DNA of 64,000 bases from Apilactobacillus sp. (GCF_025290035.1 NZ_JAMBKT010000001.1:55039-119038); one strand, 5' to 3'; positions 1 to 9,082 are shown, numbered from the stretch's first letter. Notes: a model not told the origin generated them from the sequence alone. Program-made: numbers and translations.

Positions 1-1
1 C

Positions 2-2353
2 GGACTAAAGCCTGTCCAACGAAGAATTCTATATGCAATGAACAAGGATGGAAATACCTTTGACAAAGGTTTCAGAAAGTCAGCTAAGTCAGTTGGTAAT
101 GTTATGGGTAATTTCCATCCCCATGGTGATAGTTCTATCTATGAAGCATTAGTAAGAATGAGTCAAGAATGGAAAATCAGAGAACCATTAATTGAAATGC
201 ACGGTAACAATGGTTCAATGGATGGAGATCCAGCTGCGGCGATGCGTTATACCGAAGCTAGATTGAGTAAAATTGCATCTGAAATGCTAAGAGACATTGA
301 TAAAGATACAGTTGATTGGGTGCCAAACTTTGATGACACTGAAAATGAACCAACTGTACTTCCATCACGTTTCCCTAACTTATTAGTAAACGGTGCAACA
401 GGTATTTCTTCAGGATATGCAACTGAAATTCCACCTCACAACCTAACAGAAGTATTAGATGCTTTAATGCACTTACAAAAACATCCTGATGCTTCATTAG
501 AAGAATTAATGGAATTCATCAAGGGTCCTGACTTCCCAACTGGAGGAATCGTACAAGGCCTTGATGGTATTAAGAAGGCATATGAAACTGGTCGTGGAAA
601 GATTATTATTCGTTCTAAGACTAGTGTTGAAGAACTACGTGGTAATAAAACTTTAATTAGAGTAAGTGAACTACCATATGAAGTTAATAAGCTTCAATTG
701 GTAAAACAAATTGATGAAATCAGAATCAATAAGAAAATTGATGGAATCGCTGAAGTTAGAGATGAAAGTGACCGTAATGGTTTATCTATTGCTATCGAAT
801 TAAAACGAGATGTAGATGCTACCGGAATCTTAAATTACCTATTTAAAAACACCGATTTACAAATTAACTATCACTTTAACGTGGTCGCAATCAACAAAAT
901 GCGTCCAGAAAGATTATCTTTAAAGGAAATCTTGGACTCATATCTTGATTATCAAAGATTAGTGGTTTCTAAACGTACTCAATACGATTTAGATAAAGCA
1001 ATGGCTAGACAACATATTGTTGATGGTTTAATTAAAGCTTTATCTATCCTAGATGATGTAATTAAGACAATTAGAGCAAGTGATAATCGTAAAGATGCAT
1101 GTAATAATTTGATTACTAAATTCGATTTCTCTGAAAAACAAGCAGATGCAATCGTTAAGTTACAACTATACCGTTTAACTAATACAGATGTGGTTGAACT
1201 AGAAACTGAAAAAGCCAAATTAACTGCTGATATTTTAGAATTCAATAAGATCTTAAACGATGATAGTGAATTGAATCGTGTTCTTACTAATGAATTTAAG
1301 GCAATTAAAAAAGCATATGGTAATGATCGTTTAACTAAGATTGAAGCCGAAGTCGAAGAACTAAAAATCAGTAAGACAATTACTGTTCCAGAAGAAGACG
1401 TTGTTGTGATGGTTAGTCATGATGGCTATCTAAAACGTAGTAGTGTTCGTTCATACAAAGCTTCAGATGTTGATGATGATGGTCTAAAAGAAGATGACTA
1501 TCCAATTTTCTTAGAAGAACTAACCACACTACAACATTTGTTTATGTTTACTAATAAAGGTAACTTAATTTACCGTCCAGTTCATGAAATCACTGATGCT
1601 AAGTGGAAGGAAACTGGTGAACATATTTCTCAAACAATTGGTTTAAGTGATGATGAAGCGATCATTAAGGTCATGTCATTTAAGACTCTTAAAGAAACTG
1701 GTAAGTTTGTTATTTCAACTAGTGACGGCTATATCAAACAAACCGAATTTGATAAATTAGCACCTGGACGTAACTATCGTTCTAGACCAGCTGTTTATGA
1801 AAAGCTAAAAGATGATAGTGCCTATGTATTAAATGTGGAATATGTAGAAAAACAAGACGATAATCCATTAGTGTTTATTGCTTCAAATGTCGGATTAGCA
1901 ACATGTTTTGAATTAGATGAAGTATCTTATTCAGGTGCTCGTTCAACTGGTGTTAGATCAATGGATATTAGGGATGATGAATTTGTCGCTAATGTCGCAT
2001 TGGTAAGAGAAGATGATGTTGTGGGGATGATTACCCAACGTGGATTCTACAAGAATATGAAAGTTAGTGAAGTTCCATTAGCAAGTCGTGCACGTAGAGG
2101 GGTTCAAGTTCTAAAACCACTTAAGAAGAATCCACATGAATTAGTGGACTTGGTTAAGCTTGAAGAATCTAACGACAGTTACAATCCAATTCAAGTGGTT
2201 ACTGATAGACGTCGTACCCATGACATTATGCCTTCGGAACATCCAATTAACGATAGACAATCAAATGGTTCTGCTTTATTAGATGTTGATGCTGAAGGAC
2301 AACCATTAAATATGATGGTATTACATCCTGAAGTAGTGGCTAATATTAAGTAA
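2..2353 (+). CDS. parC: DNA topoisomerase IV subunit A, 5' truncated by window edge
   Basis: ParC pairs with ParE to separate linked daughter chromosomes. The frame is open from base 2 and reads GLKPVQRRILYAMN, a stretch normally about 30 residues inside the protein, so the Met at 38 is internal and the true start lies outside the window. The catalytic tyrosine is codon 248-250 in AMRYTEARLS. The quinolone-target region HPHGDSSIYEA keeps Ser (131-133) and Glu (143-145), the sensitive-type residues. The C-terminal half is beta-pinwheel-like, and near its end it reads RARRGVQVLK rather than a GyrA box, which favours ParC over GyrA. parE would be expected just upstream. Confidence 0.95.
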   Translation, partial: GLKPVQRRILYAMNKDGNTFDKGFRKSAKSVGNVMGNFHPHGDSSIYEALVRMSQEWKIREPLIEMHGNNGSMDGDPAAAMRYTEARLSKIASEMLRDIDKDTVDWVPNFDDTENEPTVLPSRFPNLLVNGATGISSGYATEIPPHNLTEVLDALMHLQKHPDASLEELMEFIKGPDFPTGGIVQGLDGIKKAYETGRGKIIIRSKTSVEELRGNKTLIRVSELPYEVNKLQLVKQIDEIRINKKIDGIAEVRDESDRNGLSIAIELKRDVDATGILNYLFKNTDLQINYHFNVVAINKMRPERLSLKEILDSYLDYQRLVVSKRTQYDLDKAMARQHIVDGLIKALSILDDVIKTIRASDNRKDACNNLITKFDFSEKQADAIVKLQLYRLTNTDVVELETEKAKLTADILEFNKILNDDSELNRVLTNEFKAIKKAYGNDRLTKIEAEVEELKISKTITVPEEDVVVMVSHDGYLKRSSVRSYKASDVDDDGLKEDDYPIFLEELTTLQHLFMFTNKGNLIYRPVHEITDAKWKETGEHISQTIGLSDDEAIIKVMSFKTLKETGKFVISTSDGYIKQTEFDKLAPGRNYRSRPAVYEKLKDDSAYVLNVEYVEKQDDNPLVFIASNVGLATCFELDEVSYSGARSTGVRSMDIRDDEFVANVALVREDDVVGMITQRGFYKNMKVSEVPLASRARRGVQVLKPLKKNPHELVDLVKLEESNDSYNPIQVVTDRRRTHDIMPSEHPINDRQSNGSALLDVDAEGQPLNMMVLHPEVVANIK

Positions 2354-2381
2354 TATTATCTATAGAATAATTATTATCAAA

Positions 2382-2409
2382 ATCATAAAATTTATTGTTA
2401 TTTTATGAT
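2382..2409. repeat. Perfect inverted repeat between parC and the LysR gene
   Basis: Arms of 10 bp (2382-2391 and 2400-2409) are exact reverse complements around an 8-base loop. Weaker pairing continues outward between about 2364 and 2439. No T-run follows, so it is a poor intrinsic terminator. It could end parC transcripts weakly, or act as an operator for the LysR regulator 70 bases downstream. The symmetry is seen; the role is inferred. Confidence 0.45.
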
Positions 2410-2477
2410 GATTAGGTTATTATATTCTAATGAAGAATTTATTATATGATAATTTTATGGATAAATAGGGGTAAAAA

Positions 2478-3446
2478 ATGAAAAAAACTAAGCAAGAAAA
2501 TATTTTCTCTTCAAAAACACTTTCATACTTTTTGCAATTAGCAGAAACTATGAATTACACTCAAGCAGCACAAATTTTGGGAATTACTCAACCAGCTCTT
2601 ACTCAACAAATTAAAAAGCTTGAAAAGACTGTTGGGGCACCATTATTTTATTCAATTGGTAAAAAATTAAAGTTATCATCAGCTGGTAACATTATGCTAA
2701 AGTCTACAAAAGATATTTATGAAATTTTAAACCAAACTGCTGACGAAATTGAACAATCAAACAGCGCTTCAACTGGTGATATTAACATTGGTGTTTTATC
2801 ATCAATTCAAGTTAAAGTATTTGAAAAGTTCATCGCTGAATTATACAAAAAGAATCCTGAATTGAAGATTAACTTAAGAATGTTAACCCGTAAGGAAATT
2901 TGGGAAAGCTTGGAAAACAACCGTATTGATTTAGCAATTATGTACTTACCAGATTCATCAATTAAGAACTGGAAGCCATATGAAGCACAAAAGATTATGA
3001 GTGATGACTTAATGTACATTCACCATAATGAAAAATTTGCTGGAAAAGATAAAATTAAATTTAAGGACACATTGGATAGACCATGGGTTACTTATCCAGA
3101 AGATTACTTCTTAGATTCAATTCTAAAAACTGAATACAAGGATCAACTACTAGATAGTCCTAAGAGTGGTGCTTGTTTCTCAACTCCAGAACAAATCTTA
3201 CGCTTTGCAGTTAACACTGGATTAAATACTGCACTTCCAAGTTCATTTATGATTGACAAAGATGTTAAAAAATTGGAAGATAATAATACATGGGTTGCCC
3301 GTTTGAATCCAAACATTAATTTTGATCTAGCATTCGTCTACAGAACAAATAAGAAAATGATTCCTCGTGTGGGTTCATTCCTAGAAGAATTTGATAAATT
3401 CTTAGATGAAAGAGACTACCTAACAAGATTAAAGGACAACTACTAA
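2478..3446 (+). CDS. LysR-family transcriptional regulator
   Basis: A 322-residue protein of normal LysR length. A winged helix-turn-helix lies at about residues 10-70 (YTQAAQILGITQPALTQQIK). A two-lobed periplasmic-binding-like effector domain follows from about residue 95. The gene sits alone between parC and ppaC on the same strand, with ppaC starting 21 bases after its stop, so the two may be co-transcribed. LysR proteins often control a divergent neighbour, but none exists here, so the target is unknown. The inverted repeat upstream is a possible autoregulatory site. Confidence 0.85.
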   Translation: MKKTKQENIFSSKTLSYFLQLAETMNYTQAAQILGITQPALTQQIKKLEKTVGAPLFYSIGKKLKLSSAGNIMLKSTKDIYEILNQTADEIEQSNSASTGDINIGVLSSIQVKVFEKFIAELYKKNPELKINLRMLTRKEIWESLENNRIDLAIMYLPDSSIKNWKPYEAQKIMSDDLMYIHHNEKFAGKDKIKFKDTLDRPWVTYPEDYFLDSILKTEYKDQLLDSPKSGACFSTPEQILRFAVNTGLNTALPSSFMIDKDVKKLEDNNTWVARLNPNINFDLAFVYRTNKKMIPRVGSFLEEFDKFLDERDYLTRLKDNY

Positions 3447-3467
3447 AAAGATAAAGGAAGTTTTATC

Positions 3468-4394
3468 ATGGCTAAAGAATTAGTTTTCGGACACCAAAGT
3501 CCAGATACTGATGCAATTTGTGCAGCTATCGAATATGCATATCTACAAAACAAATTAGGTTACGATGTTGAAGCAGTTGCTTTAGGTACACCTAATGAAG
3601 AAACTAAATTTGTTTTAGACTACTTTAAACAAGATACACCTCGTGTAATTAGTGAAGCTTCATCTGAAGTTGAATCTGTTATGCTAGTGGATCATAATGA
3701 ACCTCAACAAAGTGTTTCAGATATTGATAAATTAACTGTAACTCATGTTGTTGATCATCACAGAATTGCAGATTTTAATACTGAAAAACCAGTATTTTAT
3801 CGCGCAGAACCAGTTGGTTGTGTAAGTACTGTAATTTTTGAAATGTTTAACGAAAAAAATGTTGAAATTCCTGAAAAATTAGCAGGACTAATGCTATCAG
3901 CAATCATTTCTGATACATTATTACTAAAATCACCAACAACTACAGATGTTGACAAGAAAGCAGTTGAAGCATTAGCTAAGATTGCTAATGTTGACTACGA
4001 AGAATACGGTATCAAGATGCTAAAAGCTGGTACTAACGTTGATGCTAGATCTGATAAAGACCTAATTGACGGTGATGCTAAGTCATTCACTATGGGTGGT
4101 AAAGCTGTTCGTATCGACCAAATTAACACTGTTGATGTTAACGACGTCTTAAAACGTAAAGCTGATTTACTAAAAGCTATGGAAGAAGAAGCAAAAGCTG
4201 AAGGATATGATTTATTCTTAGTTATTGCTACTAATGTTTTAGACAGCAACTCAGAAGCCATTGTATATGGTGAACCTAAAGATGCTGTTGAAAAAGCATT
4301 TAACCAAACTATTTCTGACGACACAATTGCCTTACCAGGTGTTGTATCAAGAAAGAAACAAGTTGTTCCTCAATTAACTGATGTTTTAGATTAG
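3468..4394 (+). CDS. ppaC: Manganese-dependent inorganic pyrophosphatase (family II)
   Basis: Hydrolyses pyrophosphate to phosphate in the cytoplasm, pulling biosynthetic reactions forward. At 308 residues it has the family II length. Metal and active-site motifs of the DHH superfamily are in place: GHQSPDTDA (His9, Asp13, Asp15), VDHNE (Asp75, His76) and the DHH at residues 96-98. The C-terminal DHHA2 domain ends with the substrate-binding SRKKQVVP (about residues 294-301). An AAAGGAAG ribosome site precedes the ATG, and a strong terminator follows. Confidence 0.96.
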   Translation: MAKELVFGHQSPDTDAICAAIEYAYLQNKLGYDVEAVALGTPNEETKFVLDYFKQDTPRVISEASSEVESVMLVDHNEPQQSVSDIDKLTVTHVVDHHRIADFNTEKPVFYRAEPVGCVSTVIFEMFNEKNVEIPEKLAGLMLSAIISDTLLLKSPTTTDVDKKAVEALAKIANVDYEEYGIKMLKAGTNVDARSDKDLIDGDAKSFTMGGKAVRIDQINTVDVNDVLKRKADLLKAMEEEAKAEGYDLFLVIATNVLDSNSEAIVYGEPKDAVEKAFNQTISDDTIALPGVVSRKKQVVPQLTDVLD

Positions 4395-4406
4395 TATTAG
4401 GACGGT

Positions 4407-4436
4407 AAAAAGCACATCCTAGAGATGTGCTTTTTA
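4407..4436 (+). terminator. Intrinsic terminator after ppaC
   Basis: A 12-bp stem (4407-4418 with 4424-4435, core AGCACATC/GATGTGCT) closes a 5-base loop and runs into TTTTTATTTA. Confidence 0.9.
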
Positions 4437-4448
4437 TTTATATAAAAT

Positions 4449-4502
4449 ATCTGACAGCGTTGCATCCGGAATACGGCTGTCTCAAATAAAAACAATAGGA
4501 GA
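4449..4502 (+). promoter_or_regulatory. Structured leader of pnuC, candidate NAD-type riboswitch
   Basis: Between the ppaC terminator and pnuC lies a 6-bp GC-rich stem (GACAGC 4453-4458 with GCTGTC 4476-4481). Its 17-base loop contains GTTGCATCC. The A-rich tail runs through CAAT (4493-4496) into the ribosome site AGGAG (4497-4501). Loop GTTG can pair with CAAT, and loop TCC with the GGA of the ribosome site, giving an H-type pseudoknot that could hide the site. Small pseudoknot riboswitches of the NAD+-II (pnuC motif) class are known upstream of pnuC in Lactobacillales. Assignment to that class is inferred from gene context and shape only. Confidence 0.5.
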
Positions 4503-4510
4503 TTTTCAAA

Positions 4511-5227
4511 ATGGTAAAAGTATTAAGAAATTTAGCAACTTCAAGAGTGATGGATTTATTAGGAATTGTAATTATATTTATTTGTGCATTTCTATCAGGA
4601 TATCTATTTGAATCACTTAATGATGTGACTCATTGGGGACACTGGGCAATTTTTGTTCCATTTGGTTTAATTAGTGCATTTGATGCTTGTATGTCTATTA
4701 TGTCTACTAGATTAGTTGGTCGATTTAGTAATTGGGGTAATTGGATAGGAGTTCCTGAGATTATCTTGGGTTGTATTATTGATTACTTACTTGGTAATCA
4801 TGGTGCAATTTTAACTTACCCAATTAGTTTTATTATCCAGATCTGGGCAATTAAGACATGGACTAATTCTGATAAATTTAAGAAATCAAACTTAATGAAT
4901 ACTGCTAAGGGAAAAATACTTTTTGTCATTTTATCTCTATTATCATTGTTATTTAGTTTTGGTATCAATTACATTGGATACGGTCAACTAAATTCATCTG
5001 ATTCTGTCCTATATGTATTAACTAGTTTTGTATTTGGAATCTCATTAATCGCAAATATTATGAATGCCATGAAGATTTCAACACAATGGAAATTCTGGCT
5101 ATTATACGACTTTATTCAATTAGCTAAGGCATTTAGTCAATTTAATTTTGCAAACGTTGGAAAATACATTTATTACATTCTAATGGCACTTGCTGGTAAT
5201 GCATATTGGGGTAAGGATGCCGAATAA
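4511..5227 (+). CDS. pnuC: PnuC-family nicotinamide riboside transporter
   Basis: An integral membrane protein of 238 residues with about seven hydrophobic segments. It resembles the PnuC/NMN_transporter family, which moves nicotinamide riboside for NAD salvage. Family-like stretches include RFSNWGNWIGVPE (about residues 74-86) and the C-terminal QWKFWLLYDFIQLAKAF followed by KYIYYILMALAGNAYWG. PnuC-like proteins also carry thiamine (PnuT) or riboflavin (PnuX), and those are usually under TPP or FMN riboswitches. The leader here is too small for either, which favours nicotinamide riboside. Substrate is inferred. Confidence 0.82.
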   Translation: MVKVLRNLATSRVMDLLGIVIIFICAFLSGYLFESLNDVTHWGHWAIFVPFGLISAFDACMSIMSTRLVGRFSNWGNWIGVPEIILGCIIDYLLGNHGAILTYPISFIIQIWAIKTWTNSDKFKKSNLMNTAKGKILFVILSLLSLLFSFGINYIGYGQLNSSDSVLYVLTSFVFGISLIANIMNAMKISTQWKFWLLYDFIQLAKAFSQFNFANVGKYIYYILMALAGNAYWGKDAE

Positions 5228-5244
5228 TATATTGTGCTAATGAG

Positions 5245-5272
5245 TTGCAATATTTTCAATATTCGTTATCAT
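5245..5272 (+). promoter_or_regulatory. Possible promoter of msrB-msrA
   Basis: TTGCAA (5245-5250) is followed after 16 bases by TATCAT (5267-5272). The match is moderate and no other candidate lies nearby. Confidence 0.4.
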
Positions 5273-5276
5273 TATA

Positions 5277-5298
5277 GATATGTCGTGTACGATATATC
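5277..5298. repeat. Inverted repeat upstream of msrB
   Basis: GATATGTCG (5277-5285) and CGATATATC (5290-5298) pair over 9 bp, with one G-T wobble, around loop TGTA. The half-site GATATGTC recurs as a direct repeat at 5306-5313. It lies just downstream of the likely promoter, where a repressor or an RNA hairpin could act. Function is inferred. Confidence 0.4.
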
Positions 5299-5339
5299 AG
5301 CATTTGATATGTCATAATTAAGCAAAGGAGCTGTTAATT

Positions 5340-5777
5340 ATGAAAAAATACAGTGAAGAAGAATTAAGAAGTCGTTTAACAGACGAACAATATGAAGTTA
5401 CTCAAAACGCTGGTACTGAAAGACCATTTACAAATGAATTCGATGATTTTTTTGAAGATGGATTATATGTAGATATTGTTTCAGGTGAACCATTGTTTAC
5501 ATCAAAAGATAAGTACAACTCAGGATGTGGATGGCCAGCATTCACTAAACCAATCGAACAAAGCAGTATTAAGAGCAATCTAGATACTTCTCACGGAATG
5601 ATTAGAAATGAAGTTAGAAGTAGTGAAGCAAACTCACATTTAGGACATGTTTTCCCAGATGGACCACAAGATAAGGGTGGATTGAGATACTGCATTAACT
5701 CAGCTTCATTAAGATTTATTCCAGTTGATAAATTAGAAGAAGAAGGCTACGGTAAATACGCAGCTGAATTTAAATAA
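5340..5777 (+). CDS. msrB: Peptide methionine-(R)-S-oxide reductase
   Basis: Reduces the R epimer of methionine sulfoxide in oxidised proteins. At 145 residues it is one SelR domain: [10 protein letters not shown] (residues 62-71), the [17 protein letters not shown] block (about 93-109) and the catalytic cysteine Cys118 in [12 protein letters not shown]. The paired CxxC zinc ligands of some MsrB proteins are absent, as in many Firmicutes forms. The ribosome site AAAGGAG is strong. msrA begins 15 bases after the stop, so both epimers are repaired by one operon. Confidence 0.96.
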   Translation: MKKYSEEELRSRLTDEQYEVTQNAGTERPFTNEFDDFFEDGLYVDIVSGEPLFTSKDKYNSGCGWPAFTKPIEQSSIKSNLDTSHGMIRNEVRSSEANSHLGHVFPDGPQDKGGLRYCINSASLRFIPVDKLEEEGYGKYAAEFK

Positions 5778-5792
5778 AAGGGGGATTTTATA

Positions 5793-6314
5793 ATGAGTAA
5801 AGAAACAGCAATTTTTGCGGGTGGTTGTTTCTGGTGTATGGTTGAACCATTTGATCAACAACCAGGAATTGAAAGTGTAATCTCAGGTTATACTGGAGGA
5901 CACGTTGCCAACCCAACATACGAACAAGTATGTAGCCATACTACTGGTCATACTGAAGCAGTTGAAATCACATTTGATCCAGAAATTATTTCATACAAAG
6001 AACTTGTTGAAATTTACTGGAGACAAACTGATCCAACTGATGCTGCTGGTCAATTCCAAGACCGTGGTGACAGCTACCGTCCAGTAATCTTCGTAAATAG
6101 CGAAGAACAAAGAGAAGTGGCAGAAGCTTCTAAAAAAGCTTTAGCTGAAAGTGGCATGTTTGATGATCCAATTGTTACTTCAATTGAAGATGCAAAACCA
6201 TTCTATCCAGCTGAAGATTATCACCAAGACTTCTACAAAAAGAACCCATTACGAGCACAAATAGAAGAATTAGGTGGTCGTCAACAATTTAAAGATACAA
6301 AATGGGCTAGATAA
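5793..6314 (+). CDS. msrA: Peptide methionine-(S)-S-oxide reductase
   Basis: Reduces the S epimer of methionine sulfoxide. The 173-residue protein has the active-site motif GGCFWC, with nucleophile Cys12 and Cys15 beside it. The family stretches [16 protein letters not shown] (residues 31-46) and [13 protein letters not shown] follow. It is the second gene of the msrB-msrA pair and ends at a two-way terminator shared with rqcH. Confidence 0.96.
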   Translation: MSKETAIFAGGCFWCMVEPFDQQPGIESVISGYTGGHVANPTYEQVCSHTTGHTEAVEITFDPEIISYKELVEIYWRQTDPTDAAGQFQDRGDSYRPVIFVNSEEQREVAEASKKALAESGMFDDPIVTSIEDAKPFYPAEDYHQDFYKKNPLRAQIEELGGRQQFKDTKWAR

Positions 6315-6315
6315 C

Positions 6316-6348
6316 AAAAAAAGATTGCCAATCGGCAATCTTTTTTTT
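6316..6348. terminator. Bidirectional terminator between msrA and rqcH
   Basis: AAAAAGATTGCC (stem core AGATTGCC/GGCAATCT, loop 6330-6333) is flanked by A- and T-runs on both sides. It can therefore end transcripts arriving from either strand. Confidence 0.88.
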
Positions 6349-8056
6349 ATTTGTTCTTTCTTAAGTTATCAACGAATTCTTTGCTAGGAGTGACATAAAT
6401 TGTTTGTTGACCTTCATATATAACGAAGCCAGGTTTTGATCCGTTAGGTTTTCTAATTTTTTTAACCTGAACATAGTCAACTGGAACGGTTGCTGAATCA
6501 CGTGCTTTAGAGAAATATGCTGCAAGCATAGCAGCGTCTTCAATCGTTTTATCATCCGGATTAAAGTCTTTAATAATAACGTGTGATCCATGAATCTTTT
6601 GAGTATGCAACCAAGTGTCACGTTTATCAGCATCTTTCATTGTTAACTTATCGTTTTGCAAATTATTTTTACCAACAAGAATATGAACACCTTCATCAGT
6701 AATAAATTCTTCAGGCTTACTAATTTTAGTATTGGTAGTTTTTTTGTTTGAATGATTATTATGATGTTTTAAATAACCTTCATTTTCAAATTCAACTTTT
6801 ATGTCATCTAAGTCAGATGGATTAGCAAGTTCAATTTGAGATAAGATATTATCAAAATAATTGATTTCATTATTCGTCTTTTCAAGTTGATCAGTAACAT
6901 AAGATACAGCATTCTTTTCTTTTTGATATCTTTTGAAATACTTTTGTGCATTTTCTGATGGAGAAATTTGGTTAGAAATACTAATTTCAATCGGATTACC
7001 ATTATCATAAAAGTTAGGAAGGGTGATTTTAGTCATCCCTTTTTTAATTTCATGTAGATAGGTCGTTAAAATTTCTCCTTTAATTCTATAATCATCAGCG
7101 TATTTCGTGTTTTCTAAAGTCTTTTCCAACTTTTTCTTTTTAGTTTTGTTTTTCTTAAGTTCAGATTTAGCCACTTTGATTAAAACACTACCTTGTTGCT
7201 TAACGCGATCTAATCTAGCTTTAGTTTCATAAAAATGATCAAGAAGTTCACTTAAAGAGTTAAAGGTTGTAGCTTTTTCTTCAAAAGGATAAACTGTAAA
7301 AATTGCTGATCCATTATGTTCAATCAGTGTAGGATTTGGATTATCAAAAAATGAAAAGAATTCACTGAATCCATCTCTATGATTTGTACTAACATGCATC
7401 ATTTTTGCTAAAAATAGTGATGTATCCTTTCCTAAACCTTGAAATGTTTTACGAAATTCAGTAGATAAAACTTCTTGGTTAGGATAGTTAGAAAGCAATG
7501 TTTCCACTATGTTAAAGTCAAAGTCATCACTGAATGGATTAATCATATTTTGGTTTGGAGGGGTGATGTAGGTATCTCCTGGTAAAATGGTTCTATATCT
7601 ATTCTTATCAGCACCAATGCGTTTAATAGCGTCAATAATACGCATATCATCTTGAGTATCTACTAAAATAATATTACTATGACGAGCCATAATTTCTACA
7701 ACTAACATCATTTCTTTGAGGTCACCAATTTCATTGCGTGTTGTAAAATGAAAAACCATTACTCGATCATTATCAATTTGAGTAACTTTTTTTAAAATTG
7801 ATCCGCTTAGATGTTTTCTCAATGTCATTGTAAAATTAGTTGGAACCTTGGGATTAACATATGAAGTTCTTGAAACTTGTACACGTGCATAGTTAGGGTT
7901 CGCAGAAATTAAAATAGGGTAATTTTCATGGTTAGATCTAATTGTGATAACGACTTCATTATCATAAGGTTGATTAATTTTTGAAATTCGACCACCAGTA
8001 ACTAGGTTATTTAATTCAGCGACCATAGCATGTGTGAATGAACCATCAAATGACAT
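6347..8056 (-). CDS. rqcH: RqcH (NFACT family, fibronectin-binding-protein A homologue)
   Basis: In ribosome-associated quality control RqcH binds stalled 50S subunits and recruits alanyl-tRNA to add poly-alanine degradation tails. The 569-residue protein has NFACT-N (about 1-430, with the MARHSNIIL stretch), a coiled-coil middle, and an NFACT-R domain near residues 450-550 (DTWLHTQKIHGSHVIIKD). Asp97-Arg98 (QIDNDR), the pair needed for tRNA binding in the Bacillus subtilis protein, falls at the same numbering. Older annotations call it FbpA. It has the same orientation as the pyrR-carAB cluster downstream of lspA-rluD. Confidence 0.93.
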   Translation of the reverse strand: MSFDGSFTHAMVAELNNLVTGGRISKINQPYDNEVVITIRSNHENYPILISANPNYARVQVSRTSYVNPKVPTNFTMTLRKHLSGSILKKVTQIDNDRVMVFHFTTRNEIGDLKEMMLVVEIMARHSNIILVDTQDDMRIIDAIKRIGADKNRYRTILPGDTYITPPNQNMINPFSDDFDFNIVETLLSNYPNQEVLSTEFRKTFQGLGKDTSLFLAKMMHVSTNHRDGFSEFFSFFDNPNPTLIEHNGSAIFTVYPFEEKATTFNSLSELLDHFYETKARLDRVKQQGSVLIKVAKSELKKNKTKKKKLEKTLENTKYADDYRIKGEILTTYLHEIKKGMTKITLPNFYDNGNPIEISISNQISPSENAQKYFKRYQKEKNAVSYVTDQLEKTNNEINYFDNILSQIELANPSDLDDIKVEFENEGYLKHHNNHSNKKTTNTKISKPEEFITDEGVHILVGKNNLQNDKLTMKDADKRDTWLHTQKIHGSHVIIKDFNPDDKTIEDAAMLAAYFSKARDSATVPVDYVQVKKIRKPNGSKPGFVIYEGQQTIYVTPSKEFVDNLRKNK

Positions 8057-8092
8057 TTTATCATCTCTCTTTCGTTAAAAATCTTATAATAT

Positions 8093-8122
8093 AGTATAAC
8101 TTAAATAAGCTATACTTAGCAA
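8093..8122 (-). promoter_or_regulatory. Possible rqcH promoter with overlapping inverted repeat
   Basis: On the minus strand TTGCTA (8117-8122) and TATACT (8093-8098) are 18 bases apart. The same segment is an inverted repeat: AGTATAACTT (8093-8102) and AAGCTATACT (8107-8116) match at 9 of 10 positions around AAAT. A protein bound there would cover the -10 box. Promoter and operator roles are inferred. Confidence 0.4.
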
Positions 8123-8158
8123 AAATAACAGAGTTCTCATGATATAAAACTGGTTTAA

Positions 8159-8167
8159 TGTTATAAT
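8159..8167 (+). promoter_or_regulatory. Extended -10 promoter of degV
   Basis: TGTTATAAT is a full extended -10 element (TGnTATAAT) 49 bases before the degV start. A recognisable -35 box is lacking, as is usual for this promoter type. Confidence 0.55.
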
Positions 8168-8215
8168 TTTTATATAAATTAAAAGATCGTATTAAGATTA
8201 AAAGGATGATAAATA

Positions 8216-9082
8216 ATGAAAATTGCAATCGTAACAGATAGTACTTCTTACTTATCAAAAGAAGAGCAAGAAAAATATGGCATTCATATTATTCCAATGC
8301 CTGTCATGATTGATGGTAAGAGTTATGAAGAAGAGGTAAATATCTCAACCGAGGAATTCTATGAAAAATTGAAGAATTCGCAATCATTCCCAAGTACTTC
8401 TCAACCTGCTATGGGAGAATTAATCAATATGTACAATAGTCTAGCTGAAGAGGGATACGATGCAGTTATCAGTATTCATTTAGCAAGTACTATTTCTGGG
8501 TTCTTTAATTCACTATCCGCGTTAGCACCCACTATTGAAAATATTAAAGTAATTCCTTACAATTCAAAAATTACAGTAAAATTAATGGGGAACTTGGTAA
8601 TTGAAGCTGCTAAACAGGTTGAAGCAGGTAAATCAATTGAAGAAGTTATTGAACACTTAGATATGGTTAGAGATACCATTGATGAAATTTTTGTTGTAGA
8701 TGATTTGCAAAACCTAGTTAGAGGTGGAAGACTGTCAAATGCTTCAGCGTTTTTAGGTAGTTTGTTAAAAATTAAACCTCTTCTAACATTTGATAAGCAA
8801 TCAAACGAAATTGTAGCTTTTGAAAAAGTTCGTTCTCGTAAAAAAGCATTAAAGAGAACTGAAGAACTATTTAAAGAAGCAATTGATAAAGTTGATTATC
8901 CAGTAAAAGCCATCGTTATTAATGGAAATGATCCTGAAGCTGGACACGAATGGAAAGAAAGTATTCAGTCTATTTATCCTGATATGAAGATTGAAGAAAG
9001 TTATTTTGGTCCAGTTATTGGAACTCATTTAGGAAATAAATCATTAGCATTAGCCTGGATGATTGATACAGAAACCAAATAA
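8216..9082 (+). CDS. DegV-family fatty-acid-binding protein (FakB-like)
   Basis: DegV/FakB proteins hold a fatty acid while the kinase FakA phosphorylates it. The 288-residue protein spans the whole fold: N-terminal IVTDSTSYLS, the central stretch SQPAMGELINMY (residues about 62-73), LVRGGRLSNASAFLGSLLKIKP (in two parts around residue 170) and the C-terminal GPVIGTHLG. The DAK2-type kinase at 57343-59004 is the likely FakA partner, although it is 49 kb away. Which chain lengths it binds cannot be told from sequence. Confidence 0.88.
   Translation: MKIAIVTDSTSYLSKEEQEKYGIHIIPMPVMIDGKSYEEEVNISTEEFYEKLKNSQSFPSTSQPAMGELINMYNSLAEEGYDAVISIHLASTISGFFNSLSALAPTIENIKVIPYNSKITVKLMGNLVIEAAKQVEAGKSIEEVIEHLDMVRDTIDEIFVVDDLQNLVRGGRLSNASAFLGSLLKIKPLLTFDKQSNEIVAFEKVRSRKKALKRTEELFKEAIDKVDYPVKAIVINGNDPEAGHEWKESIQSIYPDMKIEESYFGPVIGTHLGNKSLALAWMIDTETK

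Noticed and set aside
4441..4510. TPP or FMN riboswitch before the PnuC-type gene
   Set aside because: The gap is about 70 bases and lacks the conserved TPP and FMN aptamer motifs.
8061..8258. A 65-codon minus-strand frame between rqcH and degV
   Set aside because: It overlaps the degV start and the promoter region, is AT-driven in composition and has no ribosome site.
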